Positions 24,501-33,707 of a DNA stretch of 64,000 bases are shown piece after piece. Made by a program: the position numbers and the translations under genes. The notes under the pieces are model-generated. The model was given only the letters and a program-made list of their open reading frames with translations, made no database searches and was not told where the DNA came from. This DNA comes from Spirochaetaceae bacterium (GTDB lineage: Bacteria; Spirochaetota; Spirochaetia; Treponematales; Rectinemataceae): NCBI GenBank assembly GCA_025355995.1, contig JANXYQ010000025.1, positions 18,339 through 82,338 on the forward strand. The letters are read 5' to 3'. How positions within the stretch are numbered: the stretch's first letter is position 1; each line of letters begins with the position of its first letter.

Positions 24501-26114
24501 ATGGGGCAGCAGGGTCCGATTCTCTCCGTCGAGCACGTCTCGAAGGAATTCTACGGCAACGTCGTCCTCAACGACGTTTGCTTCGAGCTGAAGGCGGGGG
24601 AGATCCTCGGCCTCGTCGGCGAAAACGGCGCCGGCAAGACGACCTTGATGCGCATCCTCTTCGGGATGCCGGTCATAGCCGAGACCGGTGGCTACAAGGG
24701 CCGCATCTGCCTCGACGGCCAGGAAGTCCGTTTCTCCAGCCCCTTCGACGCGCTCGACTCGGGGATCGGCATGGTCCATCAGGAATTCAGCCTCATACCC
24801 GGCTTCACGACGACCGAGAACATCGTGCTCAATCGGGAGTCGATGAGGCCGAGCATCCTCAACGACGTCTTCGGGGACCGCATGAGCGTACTCGATAGGC
24901 CGGACATGAGGAAGCGCGCCGAGGCCGCCATCGCCAAGCTCGGCGTCAAGCTCGACCCGGACCTGCTCATCTCCGAGATGCCGGTCGGGCACAAGCAGTT
25001 CACCGAAATCGCTCGCGAGATCACCCGGACCAAGACCCGGATCCTCGTGCTCGACGAGCCGACCGCCGTCCTCACCGAGTCCGAGGCCGAGGTGCTGCTG
25101 GCCGCCCTTCGGAACATCGCCAAGCTCGGCATCGCGATCATCTTCATATCCCACCGCTTGCGCGAGGTGGTCGACGTCGCCGACCGAGTCGTAGTGCTTC
25201 GCGACGGCCTCGCCATCAAGGACCTCCCCGTAGCGGGCGTCTCCGTCCGGGACATCGCGTCCTGGATGGTCGGCAGGACCGTCGCCGCCGACGCGGTCGC
25301 GGGCGGCGAGGGCCGGGAGTTCGGGGACGAGCTGCTCAAGGTCGAGGGCCTCTGGGTGGACATGCCCGGCGAGACCGTCCGCGACGTCAGCTTCTCGGTC
25401 CGGAAGGGAGAGATCCTCGGTTTCGGGGGCTTGGCCGGACAGGGCAAGCTAGGAATCCCGAACGGCATCATGGGCCTCTACCCGGCCGGGGGAAGCGTCG
25501 GCCTGCGCGGGAAGGGCGTCCCGCTGGACTCTCCCCGGGCGGCGCTCGAGGCGGGGATGGCCTTCGTATCGGAGGACCGCCGCGGGGTCGGCCTCCTCCT
25601 CGACGAGAGCCTCGACTGGAACATCGCCTTCACGGCCATGCAGGTCCAAGGCGCCTACCTCCGGCCCATCCTCGGCGGCCTCTTCAAGATCCGCGACGAG
25701 GCCGGGATGAGGAAGCTCACGGAGGAGTACGTCGGCGCCCTCGACATCAAGTGCACCAGCCCGAAGCAGAAGGCCAAGGAGCTCTCGGGCGGCAACCAGC
25801 AGAAAATCTGCCTCGCGAAGGCCTTCGCCGTGAAGCCCGACCTCCTCTTCGTCTCGGAGCCGACTCGCGGGATAGACGTTGGGGCGAAGAAGCTGGTCCT
25901 AGACACGCTGCACAGGTACAACAGGGAATACGGCACGACGATCGTCATGGTGTCGAGCGAGCTCGAGGAGCTGCGCGCCATCTGCGACCGAATCGCGATC
26001 GTGGACGAGGGAAGGATCGCGGGAATACTGCCGCCGACCGCGGAGCTGCCCGAGTTCGGCCTGCTGATGTCGGGCCTGGCGGCGAGAAACGCGCGGGAGG
26101 CCGTCAATGCCTAA
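24501..26114 (+). CDS. RbsA/MglA-type ABC importer ATPase (two fused domains)
   Basis: The 537-residue protein contains two ABC domains. The first has Walker A GENGAGKTTL, a weak signature (EMPVGHKQFTEIARE) and Walker B ILVLDEPTAVL. The second has a degenerate Walker A (GGLAGQGKLG, Leu317 in place of Ser/Thr after Lys316), an intact signature LSGGNQQK and Walker B LLFVSEPTRGID with Ser452 replacing the usual Asp. One composite ATP site (Walker A1/B1 with signature 2) is therefore complete and the other is not. It powers uptake with the two downstream permeases. The ATG at 24501 follows AGGGG. Its end overlaps the first permease by 8 nt. Confidence 0.92.
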   Translation: MGQQGPILSVEHVSKEFYGNVVLNDVCFELKAGEILGLVGENGAGKTTLMRILFGMPVIAETGGYKGRICLDGQEVRFSSPFDALDSGIGMVHQEFSLIPGFTTTENIVLNRESMRPSILNDVFGDRMSVLDRPDMRKRAEAAIAKLGVKLDPDLLISEMPVGHKQFTEIAREITRTKTRILVLDEPTAVLTESEAEVLLAALRNIAKLGIAIIFISHRLREVVDVADRVVVLRDGLAIKDLPVAGVSVRDIASWMVGRTVAADAVAGGEGREFGDELLKVEGLWVDMPGETVRDVSFSVRKGEILGFGGLAGQGKLGIPNGIMGLYPAGGSVGLRGKGVPLDSPRAALEAGMAFVSEDRRGVGLLLDESLDWNIAFTAMQVQGAYLRPILGGLFKIRDEAGMRKLTEEYVGALDIKCTSPKQKAKELSGGNQQKICLAKAFAVKPDLLFVSEPTRGIDVGAKKLVLDTLHRYNREYGTTIVMVSSELEELRAICDRIAIVDEGRIAGILPPTAELPEFGLLMSGLAARNAREAVNA

Positions 26115-27162
26115 GTCGACGCCCAATATCAAGCAATTCGTGACCGACTTCGGTTGGCCCAGGATCATAATATTCTTCTTCCTCGCCCTGCTCTTCGCCG
26201 CCGCTCCCTTCGTCGGCGTCAGGATGGACGCGTCCATCTCGGACGTGTTCAACCGCTTCGGCCAGAACGGCCTGTTCGTCCTCGCCCTGGTACCGATGAT
26301 CCAATCTGGCTGCGGCCTCAACTTCGGGCTGTCGATCGGCATCATCGCCGGCCTGATAGGCTCCACGCTCTCCGTGCAGCTCGGCCTGATCGGGTTCGGG
26401 GGCTTCTTCGGGGCCGTGGCCCTGGCCCTGCCCTTCGCTGTGCTCTTCGGATGGGTCTACGGCAAGCTCCTGAACAAGGTCAAGGGCGAGGAGATGACTA
26501 TCGCCATGTACGTCGGCTTCGCCGGCGTCATGTTCATGTGCATCATGTGGCTCGTGCTTCCGTACACGTCCCCGACGATGGTCTGGGGCTACGCCGGCAA
26601 GGGCCTGCGTACGACGATAACCGTGGAGGGCTTCTATCGCCAGGTGCTCAACGAGTTCCTCGCGATAAGGATCGGGCCGAACTTCGTGTTCCCCACGGGA
26701 ATGCTCCTCTTCGACGGCCTCTGCGCCTACCTGCTCTGGCTCTTCATGCGGACCAAGACTGGGACGGCGATGACGGCCGTGGGATCGAACCCCGACTACG
26801 CCCGCGCCTCCGGGATCAGCGTCGACCGGATGAGGACCACCTCGGTCATCATCTCGACCGTGCTCGGCGCCGTCGGAATCGTCGTCTTCCAGCAGAGCTA
26901 CGGCTTCATCCAGCTATATACGGCCCCTCTCGCGATGCCCTTCGCGGCCGTTGCCGCGATCCTCATCGGAGGGGCCTCGGTCAACAAGGCCAGCATGGTC
27001 AACGTCCTCGTCGGAGCCTTCCTCTTCCAAGGCCTCCTCACGATGACGCCGTCGGTCATTAACTCGGCGCTCCACACCGACATCAGCGAGGTCGTTCGGC
27101 TCATCGTGTCGAACGGAATCATCATCTACGCCCTCACGAGAAAGACGAAGGTAGCCAAATGA
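26107..27162 (+). CDS. RbsC-type ABC importer permease 1
   Basis: The 351-residue membrane protein has about eight to ten helices of the branched-chain/ribose permease family (BPD_transp_2). It includes the conserved segment MTAVGSNPDYARASGISVDR, the coupling-helix region that contacts the ATPase, and AAVAAILIGGASV near the end. It forms a heterodimer with the next permease. The start overlaps the ATPase gene by 8 nt, and its stop overlaps the next start by 4 nt. Confidence 0.9.
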   Translation: MPKSTPNIKQFVTDFGWPRIIIFFFLALLFAAAPFVGVRMDASISDVFNRFGQNGLFVLALVPMIQSGCGLNFGLSIGIIAGLIGSTLSVQLGLIGFGGFFGAVALALPFAVLFGWVYGKLLNKVKGEEMTIAMYVGFAGVMFMCIMWLVLPYTSPTMVWGYAGKGLRTTITVEGFYRQVLNEFLAIRIGPNFVFPTGMLLFDGLCAYLLWLFMRTKTGTAMTAVGSNPDYARASGISVDRMRTTSVIISTVLGAVGIVVFQQSYGFIQLYTAPLAMPFAAVAAILIGGASVNKASMVNVLVGAFLFQGLLTMTPSVINSALHTDISEVVRLIVSNGIIIYALTRKTKVAK

Positions 27163-28280
27163 GCGGCAAGAAAAGCCTCGGTCGCTTCCTAACTGAGAAT
27201 GCGGTCGTCATCCTGTTCCTCCTCATCACGATCGCCGCGATCCCCTCGTCCGGCCTATCCATTCAGTACATCCTCCAGGAGATGATCACCCGGCTAGGGC
27301 GAAACACCTTCCTGGTCCTCGCGCTCATCCTGCCCATCTACGCCGGGATGGGCCTAAATTTCGGCATGACCCTCGGGGCGATGTCGGGCCAGCTTGGCCT
27401 CATCCTCGCGATCAACTTCAATGTGGGAGGAGTCGAGGGCCTGGCCTTCGCCGCCCTCCTGGGCACGCCCGTGTCGGTCCTGATGGGTTATATCTGCGGC
27501 TCGGTGCTCAATAAGGCCAAGGGCCGCGAGATGGTCACCGGATACATGCTCGCCTTCTTCATAAACGGCATCTACCAGCTGGTCATCCTATACATGATGG
27601 GCGCCATCTTCCCGATCCGCTCGCCGGCGATCCTTCTGTCGCGGGGCTACGGGATCAGGAACACGCTCAACCTCGAGGGCGTGCGCCAATCCCTCGATAA
27701 CCTGCTGATGCTCAGGCTGGGGGGCTACGCCCTCCCGCTCGCGACCTTCATCGTGATCGCCGTCCTCTGCGCGTTCGTCATCTGGTTCAAGAAGACGAAG
27801 CTCGGCCAGGACATGAGGGCGGTCGGACACGACATGACGGTCGCCGAGTCGGCCGGCGTTCCGGTCGACAGGACGCGCATCATCGCCATCATCATCTCGA
27901 CGGTCCTCGCCTGTTACGGGCAGATCATCTTCTTGCAGAACATGGGCAACATGGCCACCTACAACGCCCACGACCAGACGAGCTTCTTCGCGGTCGCCGC
28001 GATCCTCGTCGGCGGGGCGTCGGTGAAGAAGGCCTCGATACCGAACGTCTTCATCGGGGTCATCCTGCTCCACGTGCTCTTCGTCGTGACCCCGAGGGCG
28101 GGGCAGAACCTCTTCGGCTCCGCCATGATCGGCGAGTACTTCAGGCAGTTCATCGGCTACGGGGTCATCGCCCTGTCCCTCGTGCTCTACGCCTGGAGGG
28201 CCCGCAAGGACGCGTTGCGCGCCCGAGAAGGCCTGCGCAGGGCTTCGATCGCCGCCGCGCCCGAAGGAGCCGCCAAATGA
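27159..28280 (+). CDS. RbsC-type ABC importer permease 2
   Basis: The 373-residue membrane protein is paralogous to the preceding permease. It has the coupling-helix segment DMRAVGHDMTVAESAGVPVD and the shared FFAVAAILVGGASVKKAS block. Two different permeases imply an asymmetric channel, unlike the RbsC homodimer. The end is a basic, Ala-rich tail. Its stop overlaps the next small membrane gene by 4 nt. Confidence 0.9.
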   Translation: MSGKKSLGRFLTENAVVILFLLITIAAIPSSGLSIQYILQEMITRLGRNTFLVLALILPIYAGMGLNFGMTLGAMSGQLGLILAINFNVGGVEGLAFAALLGTPVSVLMGYICGSVLNKAKGREMVTGYMLAFFINGIYQLVILYMMGAIFPIRSPAILLSRGYGIRNTLNLEGVRQSLDNLLMLRLGGYALPLATFIVIAVLCAFVIWFKKTKLGQDMRAVGHDMTVAESAGVPVDRTRIIAIIISTVLACYGQIIFLQNMGNMATYNAHDQTSFFAVAAILVGGASVKKASIPNVFIGVILLHVLFVVTPRAGQNLFGSAMIGEYFRQFIGYGVIALSLVLYAWRARKDALRAREGLRRASIAAAPEGAAK

Positions 28281-28762
28281 GCGAGAAGAAAGTCGATCCC
28301 AAAATCGCGGCCAGGCGGCTCCTTGTGAGGGGCGGCCTGGTGGTCGCCTACGTTTTCCTGGTCGGCCTCTTCTTCGTGACGGGCAAGGGGCACACCGTCC
28401 TCGTAGACAACAAGGACGCGGCGGACGGCTCGGCCGTCGGGATCAACGGCGCGCTCGTCTCTATCGACGGACGCGAAGCCCTCGAGCAATATCCCGGCGA
28501 CCGCGACATCGTCCTGCTGAAGGGCCAGCGGCATCGCGTGCGCATCCAGCTGCCTTCCGGCGAGCCGCCGATCGAGATGAGCCTCGCCCTCCCGCTCAAT
28601 ACCGATATGCTCCTCCTCTCCATCCCGAAGCTCGTCGCGAAGCAGGCGGGCTATCTGGAGGAATTCGTCCAGCGGGACCAGCCCCGCCCGGCGGACGAGA
28701 AGGTCGGCGACAACAACGCCTTCACTTCGCCGGACGCGCCGGTGACGACGCCCGCTCCGTAG
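28277..28762 (+). CDS. Small single-pass membrane protein of the importer operon
   Basis: The 161-residue protein has a short basic cytoplasmic start, one membrane helix (about residues 20-37, VVAYVFLVGLFFVTGKGH) and an extracytoplasmic beta-rich domain (HTVLVDNKDA, RVRIQLPSGEPP, IEMSLALPLN). I do not know a characterised homologue. An NCBI domain of unknown function, possibly DUF6672, is associated with DUF3798 loci in my memory, but I am not certain of the number. It overlaps the second permease and lies 7 nt before the second DUF3798 gene, so it is probably an accessory subunit of the importer. Confidence 0.65.
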   Translation: MSEKKVDPKIAARRLLVRGGLVVAYVFLVGLFFVTGKGHTVLVDNKDAADGSAVGINGALVSIDGREALEQYPGDRDIVLLKGQRHRVRIQLPSGEPPIEMSLALPLNTDMLLLSIPKLVAKQAGYLEEFVQRDQPRPADEKVGDNNAFTSPDAPVTTPAP

Positions 28763-28769
28763 CGCGAAG

Positions 28770-30008
28770 ATGAAGCCCCGATTCGCTAAGGCCCCGCTGG
28801 CCGTGGTGGCGGCGCTGGCCCTGGCGGCGGCTCTCCCGTCCTGCGCCCGCCATGGCTCGGTGGTGGCAAGCCCGCCCCGCGTCGTGATCGTCACCCCGAC
28901 CGAAGCCGCTGCGGGAGGTGCGTTCCGCGGGGCGGAGGCTTTCGTCCGCTCCAACGAGGCCAAGGGCCCCAGGGGCGGAGCTACTCACGCCGTTTTCCCG
29001 GACAAGCCGGCGTCCGGGGGAGCGGAGGCGGCATTCTCCGACTTCGTCGCCGCCGCCGCGCGGGATCCCCTAGTCAAGGCGATCGTCGTCAATCCGGCCC
29101 TACCAGGATGCGCCGAGGGATTTCGACTCGCTCGCGAGGCGCGCCTCAAGGATTCGAGGCCCGAGATCCTCTGCGTCGCCGGCGATTCGCGAGAGGACGG
29201 GCTCGTAATCGAGGCTTCCGCCGACCTGGTCGTCGACTTGGATCGCGTCTATCGCGCCTACCTGATACCCTGGGCGGCCAGGAAGATGGGCGCGAAAGCC
29301 CTCGTGGCTGCATACGCGCGCGGAGAGGATTCGGATCCGGTCGCGGCTCGCGAGCGCGCGATCATGTCCGCCGCCTGCTCGGAGCTAGGCTTGCGCTACG
29401 CGGCCATGGTCGCGCCTCCCGGCGTCGATAGCGCCGGCTACGCGCGGGCCATGACGGGAACCTGGCTCCGCGACTTCGGCCCCGACGCGGGGCTGTATTG
29501 CTCGGCCGCCGAGCTCGCGCCGCCGTTGCTCGCGGGCGCAATCGCCGGCGGCGGCATCGCGGCGGACCTGGCGGCGGGGCCGACCCGGGCGGCCTACGCG
29601 GCCGCTCTCGGCCTGGACCTGGGCGAGGCCAAGGGCGACCCGAGAAAGGAGCGCCGCATCGTCGAGGACGCCGTCGCCCGCTTGGGCGGGCGCGGCCGCT
29701 TCGGCCTATGGGAAGCCGACTACGCCGAGGCGAGCGTCGAGGGACTGGCCGAGTTCGCGGCGCGCGCGGCTTCGGGCGCCCCTCGAAGGGACGACGCCAA
29801 GGACTTGCTGGCGGCGCTCGGCGCCCGCGCGCCGGCGGCGGCCTGGCTCGCCGCCTACGACGTCGATCCCGACACGGGGGTAAGGTCGGCGAACCGCGTC
29901 CTTCTTCGGCAGGATATCTACGCGCTCGGGACCGGTTACCTCCAGAGCGCCCTTCCTGTCGTACCGGCCAAGTACCTCTCCCTGGTCCCGCCCGCCTCGC
30001 ATTATTGA
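28770..30008 (+). CDS. Diverged DUF3798-family lipoprotein
   Basis: The 412-residue protein is a second, more divergent DUF3798 relative. The lipobox LPSC (Cys near residue 25) makes it a lipoprotein, whereas the first paralogue is a soluble periplasmic protein. Corresponding blocks align with 23216-24415: VVIVTPTEAAAGGAFRGAEA, KAIVVNPALPGCAEGF, PEILCVAGDSREDGLVIEAS, WAARKMGAKALVAAYARG and DPDTGVRSANRVLLRQDIY. Aromatic and His/Arg residues of the first protein's ligand region are replaced largely by Ala, so ligand binding may differ or be lost. It ends the importer operon; leuS starts 66 nt later. Confidence 0.8.
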   Translation: MKPRFAKAPLAVVAALALAAALPSCARHGSVVASPPRVVIVTPTEAAAGGAFRGAEAFVRSNEAKGPRGGATHAVFPDKPASGGAEAAFSDFVAAAARDPLVKAIVVNPALPGCAEGFRLAREARLKDSRPEILCVAGDSREDGLVIEASADLVVDLDRVYRAYLIPWAARKMGAKALVAAYARGEDSDPVAARERAIMSAACSELGLRYAAMVAPPGVDSAGYARAMTGTWLRDFGPDAGLYCSAAELAPPLLAGAIAGGGIAADLAAGPTRAAYAAALGLDLGEAKGDPRKERRIVEDAVARLGGRGRFGLWEADYAEASVEGLAEFAARAASGAPRRDDAKDLLAALGARAPAAAWLAAYDVDPDTGVRSANRVLLRQDIYALGTGYLQSALPVVPAKYLSLVPPASHY

Positions 30009-30074
30009 TTATTCGAGCTCGCCTCGACTAATATCTCCTGACCTCTACGGCGATCCATGAAAGGGAGCAGCTCG

Positions 30075-32516
30075 ATGGCAAAGTATCCGTTCGGGGAGAT
30101 AGAGAAGAAATGGCAGGCGAGATGGGAGGCCGACAAGGCCTTCCGCGCCGTCGAGGACCCGGCCTTTCCCAAATCCAAGCGCCGCTATGTCCTCGACATG
30201 TTTCCCTATCCCTCGGGCGCCGGCCTCCACGCCGGGCACGTCGAGAACTACACGATCACCGACATGTACTGCCGCTACCTCAGGATGAACGGCTTCAACG
30301 TCCTTCACCCGATGGGCTTCGACGCCTTCGGCCTGCCAGCCGAGAACTACGCGATAAAGACCGGCACCCGCCCCGCGGTGACGACGCAGGAGAACGTCGA
30401 CCGTTTCCGCGAGCAGATCAAGGCCATGGGCTTCTCCTACGACTGGGACCGCGAGTTCTCGACGACCGACGCCGACTACTACAAGTGGACCCAATGGATC
30501 TTCCTCAAGCTTTTCGAAAAGGGCCTGGCCTACGAGTCCGACATGCCGATCAACTGGTGCCCCTCCTGCAAGACCGGCCTCGCCAACGAGGAGGTCATCG
30601 ACGGCGAGTGCGAGCGCTGCCACACGAAGGTCACGCGCAAGCGACTGCGCCAGTGGGTGCTCAGGATCACCGCCTACGCGGACCGCCTCCTCTCCGACCT
30701 CGCTTCCGTCGACTGGCCCGAGCCGATCAAGCAGATGCAGCGCAACTGGATCGGCAGGTCCGAGGGCGCATTGGTGCATTTCGATGTCGAGGGCCATGGC
30801 GAAAGGCTGGAGATATTCACGACCCGCGCCGACACGCTCTTCGGGGTCACCTACATGGTCCTATCGCCCGAGCATCCCTTCGTCTCGAAGATAACCTCGA
30901 GCGCGCAACGCGCCGAAGTCGCGGCCTACGTCGAGGCGGCGGCGCGCAAGAGCGACATGGAGCGCACCGAGCTCGCCAAGGACAAGACGGGCGTCTTCAC
31001 CGGCGCCTTCGCGGTCAATCCCCTGAACGGCGCTCGCGTGCCGATCTGGATCTCGGACTACGTCCTCATCTCCTACGGGACCGGCGCGATCATGGCCGTG
31101 CCCGCCCACGACGACCGCGACTGGGCCTTCGCCAAGAAATTCGGCCTGCCAATCATCCAGGTAGTCGCCTCGAAGGATCAGTACGAGTCCGGCTTCGATT
31201 TCTCGAAGGAGCCGGCCGAGTGCGACATCGAGGATGGCTACTCGGTCAATTCCGGCGAGTTCTCCGGCATGACCACCGAGGAGGCCAAGCTTAGGATAAT
31301 CGAGAAGGTCGAGCGCGACGGCATCGGCAGGAAGTCGGTCAACTACAAGCTGCGCGACTGGCTCTTCTCGCGTCAGCGCTACTGGGGCGAGCCCATGCCC
31401 CTCGTGCACTGCGACAAGTGCGGGGTCGTCCCCCTTCCTGAGAAGGACCTCCCCCTCATGCTGCCGGAGGTCGAGAGCTACGAGCCTTCGGGCACGGGGG
31501 AGAGCCCCCTCGCGAAGATCGAGGACTGGGTGCGCACGACCTGCCCGAAATGCGGCGGTCCCGCGCGCCGCGAGACCAACACGATGCCCCAATGGGCCGG
31601 CTCCTGCTGGTACTACCTGCGCTTCATCGATCCCAAGGACGGGAACTCGTTCGCCTCTAAGGCGGCCCAGGACTATTGGATGCCCGTCGACCTCTACGTA
31701 GGCGGGGCCGAGCACGCGGTGCTCCACCTTCTGTATTCGCGCTTCTGGCATAAAGTCCTTTTCGACCTCGGCCTCGTGAATACCGACGAGCCCTTCGCGC
31801 GCCTCGTGAACCAGGGCCAGATCCTCGGAGCCGACGGCGTGCGCATGTCCAAGTCCCGCGGCAACACCGTCAATCCCGACGACTACATCGCCTCGAGCGG
31901 CGCGGACGCCCTTCGCGTATTCATCATGTTCATGGGGCCCATCGAGGCCGAGAAGCCCTGGTCCACCGCGGGCCTCGTAGGCGTCGAGCGCTTCCTCGAG
32001 CGCTGCTGGGCCCTCGGGGAGAAGCCGAGCTCGGAGGGGAAGGGCGACGAAGCCCTGCTCCGCCTCATGCACAAGACCATCAGGAAGGTGAGCCTCGACA
32101 CCTCCACGATGAACTACAACACGGCTGTCTCCCAGATGATGGTGTATAGCGCCGAGCTCGCGAAGCTCGAGGCGCTGCCGCGATCGCTCTGGGAGCCGTT
32201 GATCCTCATGCTCGCGCCCTACGCTCCCCATCTCGCGGAGGAGCTCTGGGAGCGCGCGGGCCATGCGAGGAGCCTGTCGAAGGAGGCTTGGCCGACCTTC
32301 GACGAGGCGCTCTGCGTCGACGAGACCAAGGAAATAGTCGTCCAGGTGAACGGAAAGCTGCGCGAGCGGTTCAACGCCGCATCAGGGACGCCGGAAGCGG
32401 CGCTTGAGGCTACCGCCCTCGCGCTTCCCAAGGTCCTGGAGTGGATCCAGGGCAAGAAGGTGGCGAAGGTAATCGTGATCAAGGACAAGCTCGTGAACAT
32501 CGTCGTTTCGGGCTAG
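30075..32516 (+). CDS. leuS: Leucyl-tRNA synthetase
   Basis: The 813-residue class I synthetase charges tRNA-Leu. The HIGH-type motif is FPYPSGAGLHAGH (HAGH at 52-55). A zinc-type insertion NWCPSCKTGLANE with CERCHTK follows, then the CP1 editing domain with the Thr/Asp-rich TTRADTLFGVTYM. The KMSKS loop is VRMSKSRGNT (591-595). The anticodon-binding and C-terminal leucine-specific domains are present and the length is typical. ATG at 30075 is preferred over 30057 because GGGAG lies 8 nt upstream and the family begins MAKYPF. It connects functionally to the leucine-rich leader at leuA, since the pool of charged tRNA-Leu it makes would be the attenuation signal. Confidence 0.97.
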   Translation: MAKYPFGEIEKKWQARWEADKAFRAVEDPAFPKSKRRYVLDMFPYPSGAGLHAGHVENYTITDMYCRYLRMNGFNVLHPMGFDAFGLPAENYAIKTGTRPAVTTQENVDRFREQIKAMGFSYDWDREFSTTDADYYKWTQWIFLKLFEKGLAYESDMPINWCPSCKTGLANEEVIDGECERCHTKVTRKRLRQWVLRITAYADRLLSDLASVDWPEPIKQMQRNWIGRSEGALVHFDVEGHGERLEIFTTRADTLFGVTYMVLSPEHPFVSKITSSAQRAEVAAYVEAAARKSDMERTELAKDKTGVFTGAFAVNPLNGARVPIWISDYVLISYGTGAIMAVPAHDDRDWAFAKKFGLPIIQVVASKDQYESGFDFSKEPAECDIEDGYSVNSGEFSGMTTEEAKLRIIEKVERDGIGRKSVNYKLRDWLFSRQRYWGEPMPLVHCDKCGVVPLPEKDLPLMLPEVESYEPSGTGESPLAKIEDWVRTTCPKCGGPARRETNTMPQWAGSCWYYLRFIDPKDGNSFASKAAQDYWMPVDLYVGGAEHAVLHLLYSRFWHKVLFDLGLVNTDEPFARLVNQGQILGADGVRMSKSRGNTVNPDDYIASSGADALRVFIMFMGPIEAEKPWSTAGLVGVERFLERCWALGEKPSSEGKGDEALLRLMHKTIRKVSLDTSTMNYNTAVSQMMVYSAELAKLEALPRSLWEPLILMLAPYAPHLAEELWERAGHARSLSKEAWPTFDEALCVDETKEIVVQVNGKLRERFNAASGTPEAALEATALALPKVLEWIQGKKVAKVIVIKDKLVNIVVSG

Positions 32517-32536
32517 GGAGAGCCTGGGCCCCTGGC

Positions 32537-33172
32537 TCAATGGCCGCCCCTGAGCAAGGAAATCAGGAGCGGCGCGTAGGCGGCCATCGATGCGGCGGCG
32601 AGGGCGATGGAAGGGCCGGGCCCCGGCGATCTCCTCGCCTCGGGCGAGGGTTCCGCGATGGGTTCGTCCCAGACCTTTAGCATGAGGGCATCGGCGTCGG
32701 CGATCAGGGTCGCAGGCTTGATCGAGCCCTTGTATTCCACTATCCGGTCGTAATAGACGAAGGCGGACGCCACGAGCGAGCCGAAGCGCCCCGGCAGCTT
32801 CAGCCCCGGGAGGATGGTCGCCTTGGAGATATAGACGAGGCCCTCGAATACGAGGGCCTTTCCTATGCCGTCGAGGAGCGCGCCTTCCGTGATCTTGAGC
32901 GGGCCGAGGACGCCGATGACCCTGCCGACCGGTACAAGGAGGTTCGCGGCCACGATGCCCGCCGAGACGGCGAGGGTCGCCGCGAGCGACACCTTCTTGC
33001 CCGAGAACAGGGCCGCCGCCAGGAAGACGAGGAACATCGCCGCGCGCACCGCGATGGAGCGCTGGAAGAGATAGGCTGCCGATATCGCCGCTCCCGCGGC
33101 CGCGAGAGCCCAGGGCGAGAATAGGGCTTCCCAGCGCTCCCGGCGCCTCATCCTGCGCTCCCTGCTATCCAT
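32537..33172 (-). CDS. Membrane protein, possibly an ECF T-component-like partner
   Basis: The 211-residue protein has several hydrophobic helices in the first half, a conserved-looking amphipathic block (GLKLPGRFGSLVASAFVYYD) and a last hydrophobic helix near the C-terminus. The middle block loosely resembles the coupling region of ECF transporter T components (CbiQ-like), but I cannot confirm the family. It overlaps the Gx-transporter gene by 8 nt. ATG at 33151 (with GGGAG 6 nt upstream) may be the true start instead of 33172. It is convergent with leuS. Confidence 0.55.
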   Translation of the reverse strand: MDSRERRMRRRERWEALFSPWALAAAGAAISAAYLFQRSIAVRAAMFLVFLAAALFSGKKVSLAATLAVSAGIVAANLLVPVGRVIGVLGPLKITEGALLDGIGKALVFEGLVYISKATILPGLKLPGRFGSLVASAFVYYDRIVEYKGSIKPATLIADADALMLKVWDEPIAEPSPEARRSPGPGPSIALAAASMAAYAPLLISLLRGGH

Positions 33173-33707
33173 GCATCTCGCCCCGCGCGCGCGCGTACCA
33201 GCGAGATTCCCTCGCGAAGAGCTCCGCGAAGAAGCCGAGCAGGGCTCCCGTCGCCAGGCCCGTGGCCAGGAAGGGCGGCGCGATGAGCCTTACCGCGTCG
33301 CCGAAGACCAGGACGCTCGCGATGCCCATCTGGACCGCGTTGGAGGCTACGGCGCCGAGGATCGAGACGCCCACCGCGGACACCTGGCGGCCGAAGCCCT
33401 TGCGCGCCAGCCACATCGCGAGCGCGGCCGTCAGGGTTCCCGCGAGCGAGAAGAGGGCCACGTACGAGAAGAGCGAGCCCGAGATCACGCTCATGCCGAA
33501 GACCTTGACGAGGGCCAGGGCGAGGTACCAGGGCAGGGGCAGGAGGTCGGCCGCGAGCAGGATCGGGAGGTTGGCTATGCCCAGCCGCATGAAGGGCAGG
33601 GGCTTGGGGACCATGTACTCGATGGCCGAGAGGAAGAAGCAGAAGGCGCCGAGGAGCGCCGTGATATCGGCCGGTCCCTTAGTAGACCGAAGCGTCGACG
33701 CCGCCAT
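33165..33707 (-). CDS. Gx transporter family protein (Hpre_diP_synt_I)
   Basis: The 180-residue integral membrane protein has about six helices and belongs to the family once named heptaprenyl diphosphate synthase component I, now Gx transporter. Diagnostic segments are FLSAIEYMVPKPLPFMRLGI and ANLPILLAADLLPL, and FAELFARESRWYARARG near the end. The family belongs to the same clan as ECF S components, so it is probably a small-molecule uptake subunit. GGAGGGCCG precedes the ATG. It overlaps NusG-II by 29 nt, a pairing seen repeatedly in anaerobes. Confidence 0.85.
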   Translation of the reverse strand: MAASTLRSTKGPADITALLGAFCFFLSAIEYMVPKPLPFMRLGIANLPILLAADLLPLPWYLALALVKVFGMSVISGSLFSYVALFSLAGTLTAALAMWLARKGFGRQVSAVGVSILGAVASNAVQMGIASVLVFGDAVRLIAPPFLATGLATGALLGFFAELFARESRWYARARGEMHG

